From: Brevibacillus daliensis
GTDB taxonomy: Bacteria > Bacillota > Bacilli > Brevibacillales > Brevibacillaceae
NCBI RefSeq assembly: GCF_021245735.1
Contig: NZ_JAJISB010000001.1
Span: 62,001-126,000, forward strand
Direction: 5' to 3'
DNA length: 64,000 nt
In this document: positions 1 through 8,574 of the stretch, in pieces
Layout: each line of letters opens with the position of its first letter
Numbering within the stretch: the first letter of the stretch is position 1
Position numbers and translations under genes: made by a program
Notes under the pieces: generated by a model
Told to the model about the DNA's origin: nothing
What the model saw: only the letters and a program-made list of their open reading frames with translations
Databases searched by the model: none

Positions 1-389
1 TTTGCACCTTTGATCCAGCAATGGCTGCAGCGATTGGAATTCCTGTTGCTCTCTTCCATTACTTACTTATGGGTTTAGTATCGATGGCTACTGTCGCCTC
101 TTTTGAAAGCGTAGGTGCTATCCTTGTTGTGGCAATGATGGTTGTTCCCAGTGCTACTGCTTATCTTTTAACCGATCGACTTCCTGTTATGCTCGGGTTA
201 AGCATGCTAATTGGAGTATTATGCTCAATACTTGGATATAGCCTAGCTACTTGGCTAGATAGTTCTATTGCGGGATCCATGACAGTGGTTGCTGGTTTAT
301 TATTTTTGATCAGCTTTCTTTTCTCTCCTCGTTATGGTCTTGTGTCAAAATGGCAGGTTCGTAGACAGATAAAGTTAGAGCTTGAATAG
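1..389 (+). CDS. Metal ABC transporter permease, ABC-3 family (C-terminal part)
   Basis: The reading frame is open to the left edge, so only the C-terminal ~128 residues are present and the first ATG inside the window is not the true start. The segment FDPAMAAAIGIPV followed by three or four hydrophobic helices is typical of ZnuB/MntC-type permeases, which carry Zn2+, Mn2+ or Fe2+ through the membrane with a cognate ATPase and binding lipoprotein (not in this window). The substrate cannot be told. It is the last gene of its operon, because a strong terminator follows 8 bases after the stop. Confidence 0.82.
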   Translation, partial: CTFDPAMAAAIGIPVALFHYLLMGLVSMATVASFESVGAILVVAMMVVPSATAYLLTDRLPVMLGLSMLIGVLCSILGYSLATWLDSSIAGSMTVVAGLLFLISFLFSPRYGLVSKWQVRRQIKLELE

Positions 390-397
390 TATAGGAG

Positions 398-440
398 GAA
401 TACCCTAGAGTTCTTGGACGATTCTCTTGGGTATTCTTTT
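398..440 (+). terminator. Rho-independent terminator after the metal permease
   Basis: The arms GAATACCC and GGGTATTC pair perfectly around a 23-base loop that can pair further (AGAG/CTCT), and TTTT follows on the plus strand. Confidence 0.8.
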
Positions 441-461
441 ATTGAACGTATTCAACGAGAC

Positions 462-869
462 CTACAAGTCCCCAACGGCGATTGCCTCAATCTCAATCAA
501 CAGTTCATCCCTGATGAGCTTTCGAACTTCAACCGCTGAGCTGGCTGGCGGATTCAGTGTATTGACGTACTGATCCCTAATTTCCCGTACAATCTGCATT
601 TTCGAAATGTCGGTCAAAAAAAATGTCAATTTCACCACATCGTTAAAGCAGACTCCTGCAGCTTCCAATGCACATTTTATATTTTCGAAAACCTGTTTCG
701 TTTGCGAGGCTAGATCGCCTGTACCGACCACTTGGCCATCCTTATTTAGGGCCACCTGTCCGGATACATAAATCGTCCGTACGTTCCTAACCTCCACCAC
801 GTTCGTGTAACCAAATGTTGCTGGCATCGTTTCAGGGTTAATAAATTTTACTTGTTTACTATTCTGCAT
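462..869 (-). CDS. Rid (YjgF/YER057c/UK114) family protein
   Basis: This 135-residue protein has the length and fold signature of Rid proteins, with the ending LLIEIEAIAV typical of the family, which works as a cytosolic trimer. RidA itself hydrolyses reactive enamine/imine intermediates from PLP enzymes such as threonine dehydratase. The catalytic arginine expected in P-A-R-S-x-V-E-V is replaced here by Ser110 (PASSAVEV), so classical imine deaminase activity is doubtful and the protein fits better one of the Rid subfamilies lacking that residue. It is a single gene with a good GGGAGGAG ribosome-binding site before its ATG. Family assignment is secure; the substrate is unknown. Confidence 0.85.
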   Translation of the reverse strand: MQNSKQVKFINPETMPATFGYTNVVEVRNVRTIYVSGQVALNKDGQVVGTGDLASQTKQVFENIKCALEAAGVCFNDVVKLTFFLTDISKMQIVREIRDQYVNTLNPPASSAVEVRKLIRDELLIEIEAIAVGDL

Positions 870-1021
870 CTAATTTGCTCCTCCCTCTTGGTCTTTTGAA
901 TCTACGACTGGTTACCATTTGTTAGGAAAAACATTTTAATACATCTAGGTCATCCCTGCCCATTAACTGAGTAGCATACAAGTAAGTGAAGCCCAGAAGT
1001 ATATATTTTTTTCAGTTAATA

Positions 1022-1050
1022 AAAGAGAAGAATTCAAGATCCTTCTCTTT
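1022..1050 (-). terminator. Probable terminator of the proline peptidase gene
   Basis: A perfect 9-bp stem (AAAGAGAAG / CTTCTCTTT) with an 11-base loop lies ~30 bases past the peptidase stop. The U-rich tail on the minus strand is poor, so this is only a moderate call. Confidence 0.5.
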
Positions 1051-1078
1051 CATTACTGCTTATTTATGTAACAGTCAT

Positions 1079-2167
1079 CTACAGAATTTGTAACTCTTTT
1101 GGATAAGAGGTCAACAGCTCTACCCCATTATCTGTAACAAACACATCATCCTCAATGCGAACGCCACCAACACCTGGCAAATAGATTCCTGGCTCAATTG
1201 TAAATACCATACCACTTACCAGCTTATCCTGATTAGCTCCGTGCACAGAAGGATATTCATGAACATCCATTCCCATACCATGCCCTAAGCGATGAGTGAA
1301 ATACTCCCCATAACCACTCTCTACAATTACATCACGTGCTGTCTGATCTAAATGTGCGAGAGTAACACCTGGACGTACTTCTTTAATAGCAGCCAAGTTA
1401 GCTCTAAGTACAGCATCATATATTTCCTTTTGGCGCTCGTTGATATCTCCAACAGCAAATGTTCGGGTAATATCGGAGACATAACCATTCAGATAGACTC
1501 CCATGTCAAACAACAATAAATCGCCGTGCTCAATTTTTTTGGTACCAGGCTTGCCATGTGGTAATGCAGAATTGGCACCACTAAGCACCATAGTAGAGAA
1601 GGAAGGACCTTGTGAACCCAACTTCTTCATTAGATATTCCAGTTCCGCTACCATATCCGCTTCCGTTACGCCTGCTTTTACTCTGCTCAGACCTTGGCGA
1701 AGAACCTCTTCAATGACTTCACACGCTTTTCTGATCTTGCTAGCTTCTTCTGGACTTTTTTTCAGTCTCATTTGACGCAGAGGCTCCTCTACATCCACAA
1801 ACGCTGCAATATCTAGCTCGTCTACCATTCTTTCATAAATCTGCATAGTAAGATGGCTTTTTTCAACAGCCAGCTTGGCTATGCCCGCAGGTAGAGCTTG
1901 CTTCAGAACCTGATAAGGATTCTGTGTATCTGAATGCGTCTGAATGTTGGTAACACTAGACGCCGCCATTGCTGCATCCTTATCCAATGCTGGTACAATC
2001 AGTACAGGTTCCCCATCGCGAGGAATGACCAGACCGAGAAAACGCTCATGTGGGTTGGTATTAAATCCTGTTAAATAGTACACATGCATAGGAAGTGTTA
2101 CCAACACTGCGTCCGCTTTTTGTTCCTCCATAAAGGAACGTAATTGAGAAAGACGATTTACATCCAT
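1079..2167 (-). CDS. Xaa-Pro peptidase, M24B family
   Basis: A cytosolic metallopeptidase that removes residues next to proline from small peptides. The N-terminal creatinase-like domain (about residues 1-125) precedes the pita-bread catalytic domain. The five metal ligands are visible: Asp in LLLFDMG, Asp in VSDITRTF, His in GHGMGMDVHE, Glu in FTIEPGIY and Glu in GVRIEDDV. The start was set at 2167 because GGTGG lies a few bases upstream; a longer frame to 2206 lacks a ribosome-binding site. It follows the peptide transporter operon in the same direction, separated by a terminator, and plausibly digests imported proline-containing peptides. PepQ dipeptidase versus aminopeptidase P cannot be decided by sight. 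Confidence 0.88.
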   Translation of the reverse strand: MDVNRLSQLRSFMEEQKADAVLVTLPMHVYYLTGFNTNPHERFLGLVIPRDGEPVLIVPALDKDAAMAASSVTNIQTHSDTQNPYQVLKQALPAGIAKLAVEKSHLTMQIYERMVDELDIAAFVDVEEPLRQMRLKKSPEEASKIRKACEVIEEVLRQGLSRVKAGVTEADMVAELEYLMKKLGSQGPSFSTMVLSGANSALPHGKPGTKKIEHGDLLLFDMGVYLNGYVSDITRTFAVGDINERQKEIYDAVLRANLAAIKEVRPGVTLAHLDQTARDVIVESGYGEYFTHRLGHGMGMDVHEYPSVHGANQDKLVSGMVFTIEPGIYLPGVGGVRIEDDVFVTDNGVELLTSYPKELQIL

Positions 2168-2251
2168 CTTTTCCACCAATCCTTTCTTAAATCGTACTTG
2201 TAGCATACCATATGCGCCAATAAGGAAACCAAATCAAAAATTACGGAGGAT

Positions 2252-2287
2252 GAAAAAGAAGGTGTTCCATAGAGATGAACACCTTTT
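2252..2287 (-). terminator. Terminator at the end of the peptide transporter operon
   Basis: The arms AAGGTGTTC and GAACACCTT form a perfect 9-bp stem, followed on the minus strand by a T-rich run. It sits between dppC and the peptidase gene, so the peptidase is read by read-through or by its own promoter. Confidence 0.75.
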
Positions 2288-2298
2288 GGTACAAACTA

Positions 2299-3198
2299 TT
2301 AATTTTTCATTCTTGGATCAAGTGCGTCGCGAAGACCATCACCAATCAGGTTAAATCCAAGCACCGTTAGTACAATGGATAGACCTGGGAAAATAACGGT
2401 CCACGGAGCTTGCTGAATGTATTCTCTCGAATCAGCCAGCATTTTTCCCCACTCTGGTTGAGGTACCTGAGCACCCAATCCCAGGAACCCTAATGCTGCT
2501 GCTTCCAGGATAGCCGTAGCAATTCCTAGTGTCCCCGTAACGATTATTGGTGCTAAGCTATTTGGCAAAATATGTTGCATGATAATTCGGGAATTCTTCA
2601 TTCCCACTGCTCTTGCAGCCATTACGAATTCTTCCTCTTTCAGGCTGAGTACCCTGGATCGTACTAGCCTTCCATAAGTGGGTACGTTAATAATCGCGAT
2701 AGCCATCAATGCATTCTGCAACGAAGGTCCAAAGATAGATACAATCGCAATCGCAAGCAAAATACTAGGAAAAGCTAACATAATATCAAAGATACGAGAA
2801 ATAAGCGTATCAATCCATTTCCCATAAAATCCAGCCAATAACCCTAGTATAGTTCCCATCACAATAGAGCCTATGACAGAGAAAAACCCAACCCAAAGCG
2901 AAATTTGTGCTCCATATACGACTCGGGTAAATACATCACGTCCATTATAATCCGTTCCAAACCAGAACTCAGCTGATGGTGGAAGATGTTTATTCTTTAA
3001 TTCTCCCTGATCATACTCAAAACTGGTTAAAAGTGGTGCTGCAACGGCAACCAAAATGAAGAAAGCAATTATACAAAAGCCGATAATGGCCATTTTATTC
3101 TTGCGTAATGTTCGCCAGGCATCCCGCCAAGGAGAAACAGCATGTCCTGCATGGTCTTGTACAACAACAGCCTGTGTATCAGGTGTAATTTGTCCCAC
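2299..3198 (-). CDS. dppC: Peptide ABC transporter permease DppC/OppC
   Basis: A 299-residue inner-membrane permease. A cytoplasmic N-terminus precedes the first helix (about residues 36-57), then an OppC N-terminal region with the FGTDYNGRDVFTR signature, and the binding-protein-dependent transport domain with the EAA loop (AARAVGMKNSRIIMQHILPN, about residues 195-215) that docks on the ATPases. It lies 14 bases after dppB and is the last transporter gene in the operon. Opp versus Dpp specificity is not resolved by sequence inspection, so the symbol is a family label. Confidence 0.92.
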   Translation of the reverse strand: MGQITPDTQAVVVQDHAGHAVSPWRDAWRTLRKNKMAIIGFCIIAFFILVAVAAPLLTSFEYDQGELKNKHLPPSAEFWFGTDYNGRDVFTRVVYGAQISLWVGFFSVIGSIVMGTILGLLAGFYGKWIDTLISRIFDIMLAFPSILLAIAIVSIFGPSLQNALMAIAIINVPTYGRLVRSRVLSLKEEEFVMAARAVGMKNSRIIMQHILPNSLAPIIVTGTLGIATAILEAAALGFLGLGAQVPQPEWGKMLADSREYIQQAPWTVIFPGLSIVLTVLGFNLIGDGLRDALDPRMKN

Positions 3199-3212
3199 TG
3201 ATGAAAACCTCC

Positions 3213-4217
3213 TTAGCGATATTTGATTCGTGGATCAACATAGGCATATAGCAGGTCTACCACCAGATTAATCAAAACGAAGATGACTGCAATAACCAAG
3301 ATACCTGACTGGATTACCGGATAATCCCGATTGTTAATCGCAGTATATATGTAGCTGCCAATTCCAGGCCAACCAAAAATGGTTTCCGTAAGAATCGCAC
3401 CGCCAAGCAACATGCCAAGTTGTAAACCGACGATAGTAATAATGGGAATCATGGCATTTTTCAGTGCATGCTTGTACACCACAAAGAATTGTCCAAGCCC
3501 TTTGGCCCGAGCAGTACGAATATAATCCGAACGCATAACCTCAAGCATACTAGATCGGGTGATCCTAGCAATGATCGCCATTGGAATGGTTCCAAGAGCA
3601 ATTCCTGGCAAGATTAAATGCTTCACAACATCATTAAACTGATCCCATCTACCTGCCATAATCGTATCAATCAGATAAAAATGGGTGATTGCTTCCACAG
3701 AATCGCGCGCATTATCACGTCCTACAGAGGGAAGCCATTTCAATTCTTGTGCGAATAACCATTGTTCCATTAACCCGAGCCAGAATACTGGCATCGATAC
3801 TCCAATTAAAGCGATTAGCATACAAAGATAATCAAACCAGGAATTTTGTTTCCAGGCTGAAATAATACCTGCGTTAATACCTACGAACAAAGCAAAAATC
3901 AAACTGAATATTGCCAGTTCAGTAGTGGCAGCCAGATAAGGTCCAATCTCTCCACTAATCTCTTTTTTCGTTAGAAGAGAGGTACCCAAATCCCCTGTCA
4001 CGACATCTTTTACATAAGAAAAATATTGCTGATACCAAGGATTATTAAGCCCCAGGTTTTCACGCAATTCCTCTACAGATTGTGGACTTGCCTTCTCACC
4101 AAGAATCGTGAGTGCAGGGTCACCTGGAATGGCGTGGATGATCGAAAATACAATGAGCGACATGCCGAAGAGTACTGGAATCAGCATAATCAATCGACGT
4201 ACGGTGTATGCCAGCAA
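3213..4217 (-). CDS. dppB: Peptide ABC transporter permease DppB/OppB
   Basis: The partner permease of DppC, with the usual start LAYTVRRLIMLIPVLFGMS, six membrane helices and the EAA loop (RTARAKGLGQFFVVYKHALKN region, about residue 230). The frame could begin at a TTG at 4253, but that codon sits inside a terminator hairpin. A TTG at 4217 preceded by GAGGAGAG at a normal distance gives the usual DppB N-terminus and 334 residues, so it was chosen. It is 14 bases upstream of dppC. Confidence 0.9.
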   Translation of the reverse strand: MLAYTVRRLIMLIPVLFGMSLIVFSIIHAIPGDPALTILGEKASPQSVEELRENLGLNNPWYQQYFSYVKDVVTGDLGTSLLTKKEISGEIGPYLAATTELAIFSLIFALFVGINAGIISAWKQNSWFDYLCMLIALIGVSMPVFWLGLMEQWLFAQELKWLPSVGRDNARDSVEAITHFYLIDTIMAGRWDQFNDVVKHLILPGIALGTIPMAIIARITRSSMLEVMRSDYIRTARAKGLGQFFVVYKHALKNAMIPIITIVGLQLGMLLGGAILTETIFGWPGIGSYIYTAINNRDYPVIQSGILVIAVIFVLINLVVDLLYAYVDPRIKYR

Positions 4218-4244
4218 ATAATCTCTCCTCGCTTTCCTTGGCTT

Positions 4245-4284
4245 AAAAAACAAGGGTAAGAGCCAGATTTCACTCCTACCCTTG
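4245..4284 (-). terminator. Intra-operon terminator between dppA and dppB
   Basis: The arms CAAGGGTA and TACCCTTG pair perfectly around an 18-base loop, and six U residues follow on the minus strand. It lies between the binding-protein gene and the permeases, so it probably lowers permease expression relative to the more abundant lipoprotein. Confidence 0.75.
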
Positions 4285-4294
4285 CTCTGTTTTC

Positions 4295-5950
4295 TTATTC
4301 GAAGTAAACGTGCTCCAGACTTTCGTTACCTTTTGGATGTGGAACATACCCTTTAAGTTTTGCGCTCGCTGCAATTGGTTGCGTGGAGTGAACTAAAGGA
4401 AGCATGATAGCTTGATCAAACAGAATTTGTTGTACTTCTTTATAAATCTCGGTACGTTTTGCTTGGTCGACTTCTGATTGAGCTTTTAGCAGTAAGTCGG
4501 TAACTTTTTCATCCTTGTAGAAGGAGCGGTTACTACCACCAATATTATTTTTATTGAAGTGATTGTTCAGGAAGTTGTCTGGGTCTCCATTGTCACCTGT
4601 CCAACCAAGCAGATACAGTTCCTGCTCACCTAGTCTGGTTTTTTCCAGATAAGTTGCCCAGTCCATCGAAACGATTTCTGTTTCAATACCAACCTTCTTC
4701 AGATCTTGTTGCATGGCTTCTGCCATCTTTTGTCCATTGATGATGTAAGGACGCGGTACAGGCATTGCCCAGAACTTCAGTTTCAAACCGTTAGCATGAC
4801 CTGCTTCGGCAAGCAATTGCTTCGCCTTTTCAATGTCTTGGGTACGATCTTTAATTGAATCGTTATATCCCCAGATGGAAGATGGCATTGGGTTAACAGC
4901 AGGTACAGCGAAATCGCCATAGAATGCTTTGATTAAGCCTGGCTTATCGATCGCATAGGCAATAGCCTGGCGAACTTTCTCATTATCTAGCGGTTTCTTC
5001 TCCAGGTTAAAACCAAGCCATCCTGCATTCATAGATGGACGTTTAAATAATTGTAAATCTTTATTATCCAGAACCCTTTGCGTGTCATCTGGGTTTAAGC
5101 CATCCATGATGTCAATCTCACCAGAGGTAAGAGCAGTCAAACGGGCAGAGTTGTCAGGGATAGAGCGGAACACGATTTTTTCCAGCTTAGGTAAACCTTG
5201 TTGCCAGTAGTCCGGATTCTTTTCCAGCGTAATAGAATCATTTCGTTTCCACTCAACAAATTTGAATGGACCTGTTCCCACTGGATGCTCCATAAATTTA
5301 TCTTTGTCTTTCTTAATTGCTTCAGGTGAAGCAATAGCAAACGGGAACATCCCTAAATTTTGCATAAATGGTGCAAGTGGACGATTCATTTTAAAAATTA
5401 CAGTAGATGGATCTGGAGTTTCAATTGAAGCGATAATGTGATTTGGATCGCCCTTATATCCACCAAACATATCGTTGTAATACTCGTAACCTTCTTTGTC
5501 ATGGTATGGATTGCTCTTATCCATCCAGCGATCAAAGTTAAATTTGACTGCTTCTGAGTTAAATTCAGTACCATCATGGAATTTAACACCTTTCCGAAGC
5601 GTAAACGTATACGTTTTTCCGTCTGGTGCAATCTCCCATTTTTCAGCTAGTCCTGGGATGATATTCGTATTATCTTGTTCGTAGGCAACCAGTGTCTCCA
5701 GAACGTTCTCTGTTACCCTAGAAGATTCACCATCTGTAATACGAGCTGGGTCAAGACCTACAGAATCTCCACCGCGTCCCACAATGATTGTTGTTTGCGC
5801 TGGTTTTGGCTCTTCTTTCTTCACTTCAGTTGGTTTTGTCCCCTCAGCAGGCTTTGGATTGGAAGCATTTTCTGTGCCTGCGCAACCTGCCAATGCAAGA
5901 GAAACGGCCATCACTCCAGAAAGTGCTGTTGCCAGTTTTCTTTTTTTCAT
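4295..5950 (-). CDS. dppA: Peptide-binding lipoprotein, SBP_bac_5 family
   Basis: A 551-residue extracellular solute-binding lipoprotein. The signal peptide ends in the lipobox LALAGC with Cys23 as the lipidated residue, followed by a Pro/Lys/Glu-rich linker. The family body carries the typical motifs KTYTFTLRKGVKFHDGTEF and PVGTGPFKFVEW. It captures peptides and hands them to DppBC. The gene sits between the ATPase genes and the permease genes, with a strong hairpin downstream that likely makes it the most abundant product of the operon. Ligand (di-, tri- or oligopeptide) is not determined. Confidence 0.93.
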   Translation of the reverse strand: MKKRKLATALSGVMAVSLALAGCAGTENASNPKPAEGTKPTEVKKEEPKPAQTTIIVGRGGDSVGLDPARITDGESSRVTENVLETLVAYEQDNTNIIPGLAEKWEIAPDGKTYTFTLRKGVKFHDGTEFNSEAVKFNFDRWMDKSNPYHDKEGYEYYNDMFGGYKGDPNHIIASIETPDPSTVIFKMNRPLAPFMQNLGMFPFAIASPEAIKKDKDKFMEHPVGTGPFKFVEWKRNDSITLEKNPDYWQQGLPKLEKIVFRSIPDNSARLTALTSGEIDIMDGLNPDDTQRVLDNKDLQLFKRPSMNAGWLGFNLEKKPLDNEKVRQAIAYAIDKPGLIKAFYGDFAVPAVNPMPSSIWGYNDSIKDRTQDIEKAKQLLAEAGHANGLKLKFWAMPVPRPYIINGQKMAEAMQQDLKKVGIETEIVSMDWATYLEKTRLGEQELYLLGWTGDNGDPDNFLNNHFNKNNIGGSNRSFYKDEKVTDLLLKAQSEVDQAKRTEIYKEVQQILFDQAIMLPLVHSTQPIAASAKLKGYVPHPKGNESLEHVYFE

Positions 5951-6018
5951 TTGTACTCCCCCTAGATTCTATATTCATGCAGAGAATCTATAAAAGATTC
6001 TGCTCATCATGACACTGG

Positions 6019-6990
6019 TTAGAATTCTTCATACAGATGACAGGCTACCAGATGGTTATTGCCCATATTGCGGTTTTCTGGTCGTACTTGTTTGCAAATA
6101 TCCATCACTTGTGGACATCTGGTATGAAACGTACATCCTGATGGTGGATTTGCCGGGCTGGGTAAATCTCCCTGAAGGATAATTCTTTCTTGTTTTTTAT
6201 CCGGATCTGCAACTGGGACGGCGGAGAGGAGTGCCTTGGTGTAAGGGTGCAGTGGATTGGTGTAGAGTTCATCTTTATCTGCAAGCTCAGCGATTCTGCC
6301 TAGATACATAACGCCCACGCGATTGCTAATATGGCGAACAACACTTAAATCATGGGCAATGAACACATAAGTAAGTCCAAATTCTTTTTGCAGGTCTTGC
6401 ATGAGATTAAGGACCTGCGATTGAACCGATACATCCAGAGCTGACACAGGTTCATCAGCTACAATTAGCTTCGGATTGAGCATGAGAGCACGAGCAATTC
6501 CTATTCGTTGCCTCTGTCCACCGCTAAACTGATGGGGATAGCGCGTGGCATGATAGGGGGACAAGCCCACTACTTCCAACATTCGCTTTACTCGTTCCTT
6601 ACGTTCGGCTGAAGAGGAGATACCATGTACAATCAGCGGCTCTTCCAAAATTTTACCGATGTTATGCCTTGGATTAAGAGAGGCGAATGGATCTTGAAAA
6701 ATGATCTGCATATCACGCCGCATTCGCCGAACTTCATCTTGTTTCATAGCGCTTACATTTTTTCCGTCAAAAAGAATCTCACCTTCAGTTGGTTCAATCA
6801 ATCGCAATATGGAACGCCCTGCTGTTGACTTCCCACAACCACTTTCGCCTACCAATCCTAGTGTTTCTCCTTGTTTTACAGTAAAGGAGACATCATCAAC
6901 GGCTTTTACCTGTGCTTGCGTGCGACCTAATACACCACCAGAGATGGGATAGTACTTTTTAAGATTATTTATGACCAAAAGATCTCCCAC
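6019..6990 (-). CDS. dppF: Peptide ABC transporter ATPase DppF/OppF
   Basis: A cytosolic ATPase of 323 residues. Walker A is GESGCGKST, the ABC signature is FSGGQRQR, Walker B is LIVADEP and the H-loop follows in FIAHDLSVV. The C-terminus has the oligopeptide-transporter extension with cysteines ([16 protein letters not shown]), which in this family can bind an Fe-S cluster. It pairs with DppD, 17 bases upstream in the transcript, to drive the DppBC pore. Confidence 0.93.
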   Translation of the reverse strand: MGDLLVINNLKKYYPISGGVLGRTQAQVKAVDDVSFTVKQGETLGLVGESGCGKSTAGRSILRLIEPTEGEILFDGKNVSAMKQDEVRRMRRDMQIIFQDPFASLNPRHNIGKILEEPLIVHGISSSAERKERVKRMLEVVGLSPYHATRYPHQFSGGQRQRIGIARALMLNPKLIVADEPVSALDVSVQSQVLNLMQDLQKEFGLTYVFIAHDLSVVRHISNRVGVMYLGRIAELADKDELYTNPLHPYTKALLSAVPVADPDKKQERIILQGDLPSPANPPSGCTFHTRCPQVMDICKQVRPENRNMGNNHLVACHLYEEF

Positions 6991-7007
6991 ATGCCTGCTC
7001 CTCTCGA

Positions 7008-7979
7008 TTATTGTTCATGTAGCCAGCATCGGGATAAATGACCGGCATCCGTTTCAATAAGTTCAGGGTTTAAAGCTCTGCACTTGTCCATGACAAATTC
7101 GCAGCGAGGGGCAAAACGACAGCCTTCCTGAATTGCTCCTGGTAACGGAACATTTCCTGGTATGGAGTAGAGTCTCTTCTGACTTTCATCCAACTGAGGA
7201 ATAGATTTAAGTAGTCCTTGTGTATATGGATGTTTTGGATTTTTCAGAATAGCACGTGTGGTGCCTTGTTCAACAATGTTCCCGCTGTACATAACGATTA
7301 CCCGATGACACATTTCGGCTACAACACCGAGGTCATGAGTTATCAGCATGATGGCGGTTCCAGATTCTTCATTCAAGTTGCGCATTAAGTCTAGGATTTG
7401 TGCTTGGATTGTTACGTCTAGTGCTGTGGTAGGTTCATCTGCGATAAGAAGTTGTGGGTTACAGGCCATCGCCATTGCTATCATGACGCGTTGTCTCATT
7501 CCGCCTGACAATTGATGGGGGTATTCATTCATTATTTCTTCTGCACGAGGTATTCCGACGCGCCTAAGCATTTCAATACCATGCTTTTTCGCTTCTTTTT
7601 TACTTGCTTTTTTGTGGATTAAGATAGATTCTGTGATTTGGTTACCTATTGTGAAGACCGGATTAAGGGAAGTCATAGGTTCCTGAAAAATCATCGCGAT
7701 CTCATTTCCACGAATCTCTTTCATTCTCTTTTCGCTCGCCGTTGTCAGATCTTCATCCTTGTAACGAATGCTGCCACCTACGATTCTACCAGGTGGACTA
7801 GGAATAAGCCGCATGACTGATAGGGACGTTACACTTTTTCCACATCCCGATTCTCCTACTATCCCTACAATTTCACCTTTATTGATCGATAAATGAATAC
7901 GATCAACCGCCGGAATTTGTCCTCGATCGGTAAAAAAATGGGTCTCAAGGTTCTCAATGTGTAAAATCTTCTGCGTCAA
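7008..7979 (-). CDS. dppD: Peptide ABC transporter ATPase DppD/OppD
   Basis: The first gene of the operon. Walker A is GESGCGKSV, signature LSGGMRQR, Walker B LLIADEP, and the C-terminal cysteine cluster ([16 protein letters not shown]) matches DppD/OppD. The start codon is TTG, preceded by GAGGTGCGG. The order D-F-A-B-C differs from the B. subtilis opp (A-B-C-D-F) and dpp orders. The 280 bases upstream are very AT-rich and hold a CodY-like site. Confidence 0.92.
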   Translation of the reverse strand: MTQKILHIENLETHFFTDRGQIPAVDRIHLSINKGEIVGIVGESGCGKSVTSLSVMRLIPSPPGRIVGGSIRYKDEDLTTASEKRMKEIRGNEIAMIFQEPMTSLNPVFTIGNQITESILIHKKASKKEAKKHGIEMLRRVGIPRAEEIMNEYPHQLSGGMRQRVMIAMAMACNPQLLIADEPTTALDVTIQAQILDLMRNLNEESGTAIMLITHDLGVVAEMCHRVIVMYSGNIVEQGTTRAILKNPKHPYTQGLLKSIPQLDESQKRLYSIPGNVPLPGAIQEGCRFAPRCEFVMDKCRALNPELIETDAGHLSRCWLHEQ

Positions 7980-8049
7980 AGGGACCGCACCTCACTATAC
8001 CAGCGTATTTTATAATTATAATATTTTGATAACTTAGATAATTATTGCA

Positions 8050-8064
8050 TTTTATCAGAAAACT
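8050..8064 (-). promoter_or_regulatory. Possible CodY box upstream of the dpp operon
   Basis: The minus strand reads AGTTTTCTGATAAAA, matching 11 of 15 positions of the CodY consensus AATTTTCWGAAAATT. CodY represses peptide transporters in Bacillus when branched-chain amino acids and GTP are plentiful. The match is only fair in an AT-rich stretch. I saw no clear sigma-A promoter in the rest of 7980-8180. Confidence 0.3.
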
Positions 8065-8180
8065 AGCAACATAAAATTATTTTAGTCAGCTTAAATATAA
8101 AATATTTCTTTCACAATCTGCTTCCTACTTATAATGATAAAGTAATTGTTTGGAAAACAAATAATTCTTTACATAAATGC

Positions 8181-8226
8181 AAAAAAGTTAATCAGGAGGA
8201 AAACCACCCCTCTGTTTAACTTTTTT
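8181..8226 (-). terminator. Bidirectional terminator downstream of yqxA
   Basis: The arms AAAAAAGTTAA and TTAACTTTTTT flank an inner part-paired loop. The run of A on one side and T on the other lets it act on both strands; its position suits the end of the gpr-spoIIP-yqxA genes. Confidence 0.75.
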
Positions 8227-8260
8227 AAGAATTCATTTGATGCTACTTCATAGTAATCCG

Positions 8261-8560
8261 TTAAAAGAATCCTGAGAGCCATTGTATCGCTGCCTCTGTG
8301 TTTTTCTTCACCCACAGTCCGATTGACTCACCTGTTTGACTAACGTAAGTAACCATCTTCTTTGGTTCGGTCCTGATTTGCTTGCCCATCACGGCGATAT
8401 CAACCTGATTTTGATTCACTTTGGTAACTGCAAATGTCTGTGATTTTTGCTCCTCGCTGCCATCAATCTTTTTCATGCCTTGCTCTGCTGTCTGCATCCC
8501 AACAACAATGCCAACCAGCAGTAAGATGACCATACTAATAAATTTGATCGTATGCGCCAT
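8261..8560 (-). CDS. yqxA: YqxA-like protein, DUF3679 family
   Basis: A 99-residue protein with one N-terminal membrane helix (about residues 7-22) followed by the motif GMQTAEQGMKKIDG, which resembles the start of B. subtilis YqxA. Its position directly after spoIIP (14 bases) is the same as in B. subtilis, where lepA comes next; here the lepA gene is absent and a terminator follows. The function is unknown; co-transcription with spoIIP suggests a sporulation setting. Confidence 0.72.
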   Translation of the reverse strand: MAHTIKFISMVILLLVGIVVGMQTAEQGMKKIDGSEEQKSQTFAVTKVNQNQVDIAVMGKQIRTEPKKMVTYVSQTGESIGLWVKKNTEAAIQWLSGFF

Positions 8561-8574
8561 CCAACTTCACTCCT

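Noticed and set aside
1503-1775. 90-residue plus-strand frame inside the M24 peptidase gene
   Set aside because: A shadow of the peptidase on the other strand, with no signal of its own.
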